Source of the DNA: an uncultured Christensenellaceae bacterium
Lineage (GTDB): Bacteria > Bacillota > Clostridia > Christensenellales > CAG-314
Assembly: GCA_910586905.1 (NCBI GenBank)
Contig: CAJUIV010000014.1
Span: 1 to 36,735 of the forward strand
DNA length: 36,735 nucleotides
Direction: 5' to 3'
The notes under the pieces are model-generated. The model did not search any database. It had not been told where the DNA came from and saw nothing but the letters and a program-made list of their open reading frames with translations. Each line of letters starts with the position of its first letter. Positions within the stretch are counted from its first letter, which is position 1. Of the stretch, positions 31,180 through 36,735 are shown in pieces. Made by a program: the position numbers and the translations under genes.

Positions 31180-31545
31180 ATGCTAGACAAAAAAACCGAC
31201 GCGGTACTCGAATTGCTGGCTCTAAAAGCGGGAACTTCGTACAAAGTTCTGAATAAAAATCAACTGCTTGATGATTTACCGAAAAAACTCAAAATCGATT
31301 TGCAAAGTATGCTTTCAATCGTAACTTTTTTAAGCGAAAACGAATACGTAGACGTTAAGTATCAAGATAAGGAAGAAATATGCATTACTTTAACGGTTAA
31401 AGCTCAATCTTACATTGAGGGCGAGAAAGATATTCAGCAAAAAGCAAAAATAACGAACGGTCAAGTCGGGCTGCTGTTTTTCGGAGTGTTTTTAGCTTCG
31501 TTTTTCGGAGCTCTTCTCGCAGTGTTTATTGGAAAAATAATTTAA
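31180..31545 (+). CDS. Small HTH-like membrane protein, paralogue 1
   Basis: A 121-residue protein of unrecognised family. Residues 1-75 look like a winged helix (LDKKTDAVLELLA, SMLSIVTFLSENEYVDVKY, then an ITLTVKAQSYIE wing). A linker leads to one C-terminal membrane helix (about 94-118, GLLFFGVFLASFFGALLAVF). GGGAG is 7 bases upstream, within the end of the MGMT-like gene, so the two are coupled. The next gene encodes a protein with the same layout and length. A membrane-tethered regulator is an inference from topology only. Confidence 0.7.
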   Translation: MLDKKTDAVLELLALKAGTSYKVLNKNQLLDDLPKKLKIDLQSMLSIVTFLSENEYVDVKYQDKEEICITLTVKAQSYIEGEKDIQQKAKITNGQVGLLFFGVFLASFFGALLAVFIGKII

Positions 31546-31561
31546 AGGATAAACGATAAAA

Positions 31562-31927
31562 ATGCTTAATAAAAAAGAAGTTTCGGTTATGCGGGCGATA
31601 TTCGATATTTGCAAAAAGAAAAACGACAGCGGCATTATAACCGACGAGCAAATTATTCAAAGCACTCCCGAAAAATACAAACTCAACGCAACGCAAGTGG
31701 ACGTTATATTGCACCAACTCGAATACGACGGATATTTCGAATGTACCAAATCGGACAGAGACGGAAAAACGGTAAACGTTATAACGCTTAAACAAAAAGG
31801 AAAAGCGTTCGAACGCGAACTTGTACAACGCCGACGCGAACTAATCAACGCAACTGTAATGCGCGTCGTATTCGCCGCTCTAGGCGCCGTCGTAGCTCTT
31901 GTGGTCAACAAACTTTTAGGGAAATAA
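31562..31927 (+). CDS. Small HTH-like membrane protein, paralogue 2
   Basis: A 121-residue protein laid out like its neighbour: MLNKKEVSVMRAIFDICKK and DVILHQLEYDGYFECTKS form a winged-helix-like N-terminal part, followed by ITLKQKGKAFE and one C-terminal membrane helix (about 96-117, MRVVFAALGAVVALVVNKL). The basic KLLGK tail after the helix and the charged segment before it leave the orientation open. AAAGGA lies about 12 bases before the ATG, and the gap to the previous gene is 16 bases. The two proteins share length and plan more than sequence, suggesting an old duplication. A terminator follows. Confidence 0.7.
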   Translation: MLNKKEVSVMRAIFDICKKKNDSGIITDEQIIQSTPEKYKLNATQVDVILHQLEYDGYFECTKSDRDGKTVNVITLKQKGKAFERELVQRRRELINATVMRVVFAALGAVVALVVNKLLGK

Positions 31928-31990
31928 TATCTTGATTTTAAACCGACCCGTAAACGAAACCCGTCCGTAAAGTGAACTTCCCGTAGGGAA

Positions 31991-32030
31991 TATAAAAAGC
32001 GAAGAATTTTAAATTTCTTCGCTTTTTATA
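31991..32030. terminator. Bidirectional intrinsic terminator
   Basis: A 16-bp perfect stem (31991-32006 with 32015-32030) has a GCGAAGAA core flanked by A and T runs and an 8-base loop. It separates the MGMT-like operon from the convergent acetyltransferase gene and should work both ways. Confidence 0.92.
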
Positions 32031-32049
32031 ATTGATGATAAATTGAAAT

Positions 32050-32691
32050 TTATCGCTCGAATTTAGAAATAAACAATTCTATATTTTTATCTTGCATAAG
32101 CTCGTAATTTTCTTCTATCGTTTCAATCGGCATATCCCACCATTTAAGTTTAAGTAGCCGTTTAATCGTGTTGTCGTCAAATCGTCTTTTAACCACTCTT
32201 GCAGGATTACCTACCGCTATGGAATACGGTGGAATATCTTTTGCTACAACGGCATTTGCACCTATGATACAGCCGTCGCCTACATTAACGCCGGGCATAA
32301 TAGTAACATTTTGCCCAATCCAAACGTCGTTGCCTATAACCGTATCGCCTTTATGCGGCACAATATCGTTGGGTATCGTCGGTTGATTTTCGATAAAAAT
32401 GCCGAAAGGAAACGCCGAAATACCGTTCATAGGGTGATTTGCGCCGTTCATAATAAATTCAATTCCTTTTGCAATGCTGCAAAACTTTCCGATAATGAGT
32501 TTATCACCTAAATGCGGATAAAAGTGTGTAACGTGTTTTTCGAAATCTTCTCCGCCCGTACGGATGTCGTCATAATAGGTATAATCACCGACAATAATAT
32601 TCGGATTAGTTATCACATTTTTTATGTAGCAAAGCGACGGGACTTTGGGTTGAGGGTGTATTTCATCTTTGTTTTTGAATAGTAATTTCAT
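32050..32691 (-). CDS. Vat/CatB-type xenobiotic acetyltransferase
   Basis: A 213-residue enzyme of the left-handed beta-helix acetyltransferase class. The hexapeptide repeats are visible (VIGNDVWIGQNVTIMPGVNVGDGCIIGANAVVAKDIPPYSIAVGNPARVVKRRF begins near 118). The catalytic histidine is His86 in the signature MNGANHPMNG, the same position as in streptogramin (Vat) and type B chloramphenicol (CatB) acetyltransferases. Both transfer acetyl from acetyl-CoA to an antibiotic hydroxyl, but many family members have other substrates, so resistance is not implied. GGAG is 10 bases upstream. It stands alone, between its own promoter and the bidirectional terminator. Confidence 0.9.
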   Translation of the reverse strand: MKLLFKNKDEIHPQPKVPSLCYIKNVITNPNIIVGDYTYYDDIRTGGEDFEKHVTHFYPHLGDKLIIGKFCSIAKGIEFIMNGANHPMNGISAFPFGIFIENQPTIPNDIVPHKGDTVIGNDVWIGQNVTIMPGVNVGDGCIIGANAVVAKDIPPYSIAVGNPARVVKRRFDDNTIKRLLKLKWWDMPIETIEENYELMQDKNIELFISKFER

Positions 32692-32728
32692 TTGAAGGCA
32701 CTCCGTTACTACTGTTTTTCACTCTATT

Positions 32729-32756
32729 ATTATACAACAACACAATAAAAAGGCAA
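32729..32756 (-). promoter_or_regulatory. Promoter of the acetyltransferase gene
   Basis: On the minus strand TTGCCT (32751-32756), 16 bases, then a perfect TATAAT (32729-32734), about 37 bases before the start codon. Confidence 0.65.
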
Positions 32757-32871
32757 GCAAAAACGCACTCACTTTACTTGCAAGATATAGTGCGCTATAC
32801 TTATATTCTGTTCCTGTGATAAAATTCCCTATGGGAACTACGGTAAAGAAGGACGGGTTTTTTGTTTTGAT

Positions 32872-34002
32872 TTACCAAACAACGGGCGCGCCGTCTACGT
32901 AATGCCAAAAATTCCCGGAGCCAACGGGTTTTTCGTCCGAATAAACGTATACCGTTAAATCCGCATATTCGGAAACGTCGACGTTCTGCCAATCGTTTAA
33001 AGAACCTTTAAAATACAGTCTGTCCAATTTACCGCATCCGTCAAGCGCTCTGCTTCCGATTTCCATTATCGTTCGAGGCAAAACCAACTCGGTCAAATCG
33101 GAACATCCGTAAAATGCCGAATTACCTATATATTTTACGCTATCCGGCAAAATAACCCTGCCTAAATTTATACAGCCCGCAAATAAAGAGTTGCTGATCA
33201 TTTCTATTTCGCAGCGAAGTTCAACCGACCGTAATTTCGAACATCCGGAAAACGCGCCGTCGCCTATACTCGTTACGCCGCTCGGAATAACAGCTTCCTC
33301 CAAGTTAACGCATCCGCGGAACGCTAAACTTCCGATAGTTTTTACGCTGTCGGGAAAAATAATTTTATTTATACTCGTACAGCCCGAAAATGCCGAGTTG
33401 CCTATGCTGACAACGTCTTGGGGCAATACGAGATTATTTACCGACACTCCGTTTAGATACAGTTTTCCCGCAAAATAAAGAGGATTGCTGTACAATCCGG
33501 TAAAACCGATTCGGCACCAAGCGGAGATATCTTTTATATATACTCCTTCCAATTTATTGCATTTTTCAAACGCGTTTTCGCCGAAAGATACAACCGTAGG
33601 AGGAACGGCAACCGCCAACATAGATTCGCAGCCGCTGAACGCTCCTCTGCCTACGGCGGTAACGTTTTTGCCGTTGTAACTTTCGGGAATAGTAACAGTA
33701 ACGCCTACGCTCTTAACGTCAACGCCCGTTACCACGTAACTTAGCCCGTCGTCGGACAAAGCGAAATCAAGCGCGGTTTTATATCTGCATATGTTGCAAA
33801 CGCCGTCGATAAAAGTATGCCGGGATTTATCCGCGTACTCTTCTTTATGCTCGCAAGTCGCTGCTCGCCAATGATATTCCTCATCGCAAGACCACTTATC
33901 CGAAAAAGTATGTTTGCAATTATTGCCGTTATTACATGCCGTTAAAACCAGCGCCAGCGTTATAATTAACGCCGAAATCACCAAAATAAATTTGCGATTC
34001 AT
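32872..34002 (-). CDS. BspA-like LRR surface lipoprotein
   Basis: A 376-residue lipoprotein with lipobox LTAC (Cys23). Residues about 28-72 form a Cys/His-rich module (CKHTF, CDEEYHWRAATCEH, CNICR) often found at the N-terminus of Firmicutes BspA-type proteins and probably metal-binding. About nine LRR_5 repeats follow (SFGENAF, SIGNSAF, TIGSLAF, SIGDGAF, YIGNSAF and so on), interrupted by ISAWCRIGF and by LNDWQNVDV, which is the small insertion typical of this family. It ends SGNFWHYVDGAPVVW, the usual C-terminal tag of the type. GGGAG lies 7 bases before the ATG. A binding or host-interaction role is known for some relatives, but the ligand here is unknown. Confidence 0.88.
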   Translation of the reverse strand: MNRKFILVISALIITLALVLTACNNGNNCKHTFSDKWSCDEEYHWRAATCEHKEEYADKSRHTFIDGVCNICRYKTALDFALSDDGLSYVVTGVDVKSVGVTVTIPESYNGKNVTAVGRGAFSGCESMLAVAVPPTVVSFGENAFEKCNKLEGVYIKDISAWCRIGFTGLYSNPLYFAGKLYLNGVSVNNLVLPQDVVSIGNSAFSGCTSINKIIFPDSVKTIGSLAFRGCVNLEEAVIPSGVTSIGDGAFSGCSKLRSVELRCEIEMISNSLFAGCINLGRVILPDSVKYIGNSAFYGCSDLTELVLPRTIMEIGSRALDGCGKLDRLYFKGSLNDWQNVDVSEYADLTVYVYSDEKPVGSGNFWHYVDGAPVVW

Positions 34003-34022
34003 ATTATCTCCCGTTTTTAAAG

Positions 34023-34051
34023 ATTATATCTTACAGCGCAGATTATTGCAA
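34023..34051 (-). promoter_or_regulatory. Promoter of the LRR lipoprotein gene
   Basis: On the minus strand TTGCAA (34046-34051), 17 bases, then a perfect TATAAT (34023-34028), about 20 bases before the start codon. Confidence 0.75.
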
Positions 34052-34092
34052 GCGTTTATAATACGCTAGGCTTTACACTTATTGAAACGTAT

Positions 34093-34521
34093 CTACCGTT
34101 TAAATCCGAATTTATCGAACATATCGTAAAGAGCGGATAAAGAACCTGCGTGTATAACGTGGTATAAACGAAAAGAAACCGCGGAAATCAGTTCGGCGCT
34201 TGTTGGAACGTACTTTTCGCTGACTATTGAATTATTGAATATATCGTTTAACTTAAAAAGATTCCCTTTATCATGGCAATTTATTATAGCGTTCCTTATC
34301 GCTCGCTCCACTCTTACGTTAGTAGTTTTATACTTTTTTGCGACAATCATATACACGTCGGTAGACATATATCTTTTTTTATCGTCAACACAGCACTCCG
34401 CTATTGCGTCGCGCAGATAATTAAAACCTAACAGCTTGTTTTTGAAATCCAATGCAAGTAAAAGTTTTTCTATCAACTTTTCTAAATTATTTTTAGATAA
34501 CGAACGTTTAAATTGAGACAT
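34093..34521 (-). CDS. Orphan Spo0A C-terminal DNA-binding domain protein
   Basis: A 142-residue protein equal to the sporulation regulator Spo0A without its phospho-receiver domain. The effector-domain marks are present: LLGFNYLRDAI (the YQYLREAI position), MSTDVYMIVAKKYKTTNVRVERAIRNAI (the recognition helix region, RVERAIR) and PTSAELISAVSFRL (the PTNSEFI position). The first 20 residues are basic and not a receiver remnant. Full Spo0A is about 260 residues. GGAGAG lies about 7 bases before the ATG. It may compete with or act beside a complete Spo0A on 0A boxes, without phosphorylation control; that is inference. It is a single-gene unit. Confidence 0.88.
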   Translation of the reverse strand: MSQFKRSLSKNNLEKLIEKLLLALDFKNKLLGFNYLRDAIAECCVDDKKRYMSTDVYMIVAKKYKTTNVRVERAIRNAIINCHDKGNLFKLNDIFNNSIVSEKYVPTSAELISAVSFRLYHVIHAGSLSALYDMFDKFGFKR

Positions 34522-34612
34522 ATGACACTCTCCAATTATTGATTTACCGCCAAAATCTTTTAAATACTAAAATTAAAACAACTTTTGAATCTGTATTTTG
34601 ACTGTAATTGAC

Positions 34613-34641
34613 ACTATATCATATTTTTTAACAGATTGCAA
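34613..34641 (-). promoter_or_regulatory. Promoter of the Spo0A-domain gene
   Basis: On the minus strand TTGCAA (34636-34641), 17 bases, then TATAGT (34613-34618), about 90 bases before the start codon. Confidence 0.65.
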
Positions 34642-34722
34642 CACTTTTGAATAATATTTTTATTTTTGTACAAAAATATTTAGACTTTTGAACGCACGCT
34701 ATGCGGTTCGTAACAATTTAAC

Positions 34723-35334
34723 TTATGATAAATTATTTATTAAAAATCTGCTAAAAACAGCGTAGCCTGCGCCGTTAAAATGTACGCCGTCATTGCAAAA
34801 GCAATTAGATAATTGCTGCGCTTCGGAAATTACCGAACGAACGTCCCAGACAGTTACGCCGAGCCTGGAAGACAAGCGCCGCAAAGCTTCGTTAAATACA
34901 GTTTCTTGGCGGCCGTAATTTAAAAAGGCAGGAGATTGCGTTACGTTCAATAAAAATATTTCGCTTTTGCCGAACAGTTTTTTTACGCCTAAGATAAAGT
35001 TTTCACAACGGTTTAAAACGTAGTCTATCGTTTGATTTTGATGCAAATCGTTAAAACCCAAATTAACTATGATTTTTTTCGGAGATGGCAATACGCTCAA
35101 TTCGTTTAAATATCCGCACCAATTCTCATAAGTAGTGCCGCCTATTCCCAGGCACAGATTATTTTCGCGTTTAAATACGTGATAAAATACGTTTTTATCG
35201 GCAAACTGCCCGTAATGCCAAAACTCAAAGTAGGAATCGCCTAAAAACAAATTATAATCTTCGGTTACATCTCCGATACGGTCGTTTATCGTAAGTTTTA
35301 AAAAACGTGTGCGTTCGCAAAAAAATTCATCCAT
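34723..35334 (-). CDS. SGNH/GDSL-type hydrolase
   Basis: A 203-residue esterase-like protein. Block I is LGDSYFEFW with Ser34 as the nucleophile, block II is the LGIGG glycine, block III is GFND (Asn95) and block V is NDGVHF with Asp182 and His185, so the catalytic set is complete. There is no signal peptide, so it should act in the cytoplasm. Substrates of such proteins include acyl and acetyl esters of sugars or lipids; this one cannot be specified. The ribosome site is weak (GGGTG about 7 bases upstream). It has its own promoter and is divergent from the phosphopantetheinyl transferase gene. Confidence 0.88.
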   Translation of the reverse strand: MDEFFCERTRFLKLTINDRIGDVTEDYNLFLGDSYFEFWHYGQFADKNVFYHVFKRENNLCLGIGGTTYENWCGYLNELSVLPSPKKIIVNLGFNDLHQNQTIDYVLNRCENFILGVKKLFGKSEIFLLNVTQSPAFLNYGRQETVFNEALRRLSSRLGVTVWDVRSVISEAQQLSNCFCNDGVHFNGAGYAVFSRFLINNLS

Positions 35335-35370
35335 AAATTCACCCGAATCATAATTTTACCTGACGGAAAA

Positions 35371-35399
35371 ATAGTAGGATAACAGCGCGGTTTTGTCAA
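35371..35399 (-). promoter_or_regulatory. Promoter of the SGNH hydrolase gene
   Basis: On the minus strand a perfect TTGACA (35394-35399), 17 bases, then TACTAT (35371-35376), about 36 bases before the ATG. Confidence 0.7.
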
Positions 35400-35572
35400 C
35401 CGATTGCAAACGAAAAGACCGCTTATGTAAAAAACAGACTTAAAAGAACTAATCCATTTCGATTCATTACGCTTTATTACCGGCGCTATTCCTACCGACG
35501 CTACGGAAACTACACCTTTATTTTACATTACTAAAAATTATTATATCGCTTAGCGGCGTTTTGACCGTAAAA

Positions 35573-35601
35573 TTGACAATAACGCTTTAAAATGCTATAC
35601 T
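35573..35601 (+). promoter_or_regulatory. Promoter of the Sfp-type gene, abutting its start codon
   Basis: A perfect TTGACA (35573-35578), 17 bases and TATACT (35596-35601). Only six bases separate the -10 box from the ATG at 35608, so the transcript would begin at or next to the start codon. Confidence 0.8.
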
Positions 35602-35607
35602 ACGATA

Positions 35608-36237
35608 ATGAAAGATAACACTATCGACGTTTTTATCTCCGACTTTCCTTTCGAAACAGATTTTTCCGACGTTTGCCGCGAACGGAAAGAAGAAATAGAA
35701 AAATGCAAAAGTATCGAGACGCGCAACTGCAAACTGTACGCATGGAAACTGTTACAATACGGATTAAAAAGCACGTTGAAATTAGATTTGAATAAATTAC
35801 GTCCCGTTAAAAACGCAAGCGGAAAATGGACCTGCGATAAATGCGAATTTTCTTTATCGCACAGCAGTAATATAGTCGCCGCTGCAATAAGCAACTTGCC
35901 GGTAGGAATAGACGTTGAATTGCTCGACGAAAAAAGATTCGGCGAAAAATTACTGCAGCGTATAGCGACGGAAAACGAAAAAAACTTATATTATAAATTA
36001 AACAATCCTCAAAAAAATTTGTATATCAACGAGCTATGGACAAAAAAAGAAGCCGTTTTTAAGCTGTCGGGCGAATCGTCATTTTTACCGCAAAAAATCG
36101 ATACCGGAAAATGTTTTTTGAATACCAGACGCATTTCAAATAAAGATAGAACGTTTATAGTAACGACAGCGTCGGCATCGAACGGCGAAGTTAAATATCA
36201 TATTTTAAACGACATAAAAATTTCAGATTCAATTTAA
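35608..36237 (+). CDS. 4'-phosphopantetheinyl transferase, Sfp type
   Basis: A 209-residue enzyme that moves the phosphopantetheine arm from CoA onto a serine of a carrier protein. The metal and CoA motifs are SLSHSSNIVAAAIS, VGIDVELL (Asp in GID, about 98-105) and LWTKKEAVFKLSG (W-x3-EA-x2-K, about 146-157). The length fits the single-chain Sfp class, not the short AcpS class. No carrier-protein synthase is nearby, so its target is elsewhere. The start has no Shine-Dalgarno sequence, and the promoter's -10 box ends six bases before the ATG, which suggests leaderless translation. A terminator lies about 50 bases after the stop. Confidence 0.88.
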   Translation: MKDNTIDVFISDFPFETDFSDVCRERKEEIEKCKSIETRNCKLYAWKLLQYGLKSTLKLDLNKLRPVKNASGKWTCDKCEFSLSHSSNIVAAAISNLPVGIDVELLDEKRFGEKLLQRIATENEKNLYYKLNNPQKNLYINELWTKKEAVFKLSGESSFLPQKIDTGKCFLNTRRISNKDRTFIVTTASASNGEVKYHILNDIKISDSI

Positions 36238-36283
36238 CGGTGTTACAAATCTACAATACGCAAAATAAATTTTTTACGGCAAT

Positions 36284-36316
36284 AAAAAACCTTGATGATT
36301 TTCATCAAGGTTTTTT
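36284..36316. terminator. Bidirectional intrinsic terminator
   Basis: A 15-bp perfect stem (36284-36298 with 36302-36316) with core CCTTGATGA and six A and T bases at the ends, and a TTT loop. It serves the Sfp-type gene and the convergent LRR remnant. Confidence 0.93.
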
Positions 36317-36321
36317 AAATT

Positions 36322-36695
36322 TCAATTCTTGTACGGGCGTTTTGAAAACGCATAATCTTTAACTTTTCCAGAAATTACCCCATTTACGTTTTGTAACGAA
36401 TCGCATTTGTAAAACGCTTGTTCACCCGCTCCGTTAAATGTTTTGCCGTTAGTCGTAAATATTTACAGCCGTAGAACGCTTCCGTGTCAATAGCAACGTC
36501 GTTTAGAACAGTAACCGTTTTTAGCGACTCAGGTAATTCTCTCGCGTGATTTGCGGCGCTGTTCGTGCCGAATATCCAACCGAAATACGTTTTGGTCGCG
36601 TTTTCATAAGCGTTGCCTACAAACGGAATAGTCAAACTCGTTAACGACGTGCAGCCTTTAACTGCATTCAATCCTTGATATGTAGTCGTTTTTGT
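36322..36695 (-). pseudogene. Broken BspA-like LRR gene, 3' end
   Basis: Minus-strand reading from 36695 gives GLNAVKGCTSLTSLTIPFVG, WIFGT, LPESLKTVTVLND and EAFYGCKYL, the standard BspA-type repeat pattern. Near 36456-36460 the pattern jumps frame: NGKTFNGAGEQAFYKCDSL and then VISGKVKDYAFSKRPYKN, ending with TGA at 36322-36324, continue in another frame. One lost base would explain it. Upstream the frame closes with TAA at 36696-36698, and no ATG or ribosome site is found, so the 5' part is missing too. It is a decayed tail of a surface protein gene. Confidence 0.8.
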
Positions 36696-36735
36696 TTATT
36701 TTTTAAATAAGGTTTACGTTTACACATCAAATATT

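Noticed and set aside
32787..32833. Short palindromes TATAGTGCGCTATA and TTCCCTATGGGAA
   Set aside because: Single short copies with no T-run and no clear promoter relation; too weak to call operators or terminators.

Overview
The window looks like chromosome of an uncultured gut-type Clostridia bacterium, possibly near Christensenellales. The grounds are strong AGGAGG-type ribosome binding sites, Gram-positive lipoproteins, an LplABC-type sugar importer, BspA-like leucine-rich-repeat surface proteins, the tmk-holB-ricT cluster, a Spo0A-type DNA-binding domain and the clostridial NifU-like/GGGtGRT pair. The taxon is inferred from gene content, not from a marker gene.

Region 1 (1-14770) is a carbohydrate-use locus. 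Eight minus-strand genes run from 13372 down to 116: a Gfo/Idh/MocA oxidoreductase, a GH114-type lipoprotein glycosidase with an F5/8C-like domain, a sugar-binding lipoprotein, two LplB/LplC-like permeases, two large lipoproteins with putative sugar-binding domains, and a membrane-anchored DUF4874/DUF4832-type protein. No transporter ATPase is present. A divergent LacI-family regulator (13663-14679) shares an intergenic region with three copies of TGTTTACTAA, which are its likely operators.

Region 2 (about 15016-23850) is an 8.8 kb integrated element not explained by any standard label. It sits in the 3' end of the GGGtGRT gene. The last 20 codons and the stop of that gene occur twice: as a stranded remnant at 14979-15041 and as the working 3' end at 23797-23860. 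All eight differences are synonymous. Inside are a tyrosine recombinase, a sigma-like HTH protein, a 49-residue zinc-ribbon protein, a DUF4143-type ATPase and a 1313-residue subtilisin/LRR surface protein. Repeated GTTGAC motifs near both ends resemble arm-type integrase sites. Two inverted copies of a 27-bp palindrome cover the divergent promoters of the protease and ATPase. No relaxase or replication gene was seen.

Region 3 (23797-32030) is mostly core. It holds the GGGtGRT/NifU-like operon, a secreted Ig-like membrane protein, an MntP/YtaF-type membrane protein, the tmk-holB-ricT operon, and an MGMT-like gene followed by two related small HTH-plus-membrane proteins.

Region 4 (32050-36735) is a run of mostly single genes: a Vat/CatB-type acetyltransferase, an LRR lipoprotein, an orphan Spo0A C-terminal domain protein, an SGNH hydrolase, a probably leaderless Sfp-type phosphopantetheinyl transferase, and a frameshifted LRR gene remnant at the right edge. 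No tRNA, rRNA, CRISPR array or IS transposase was seen.
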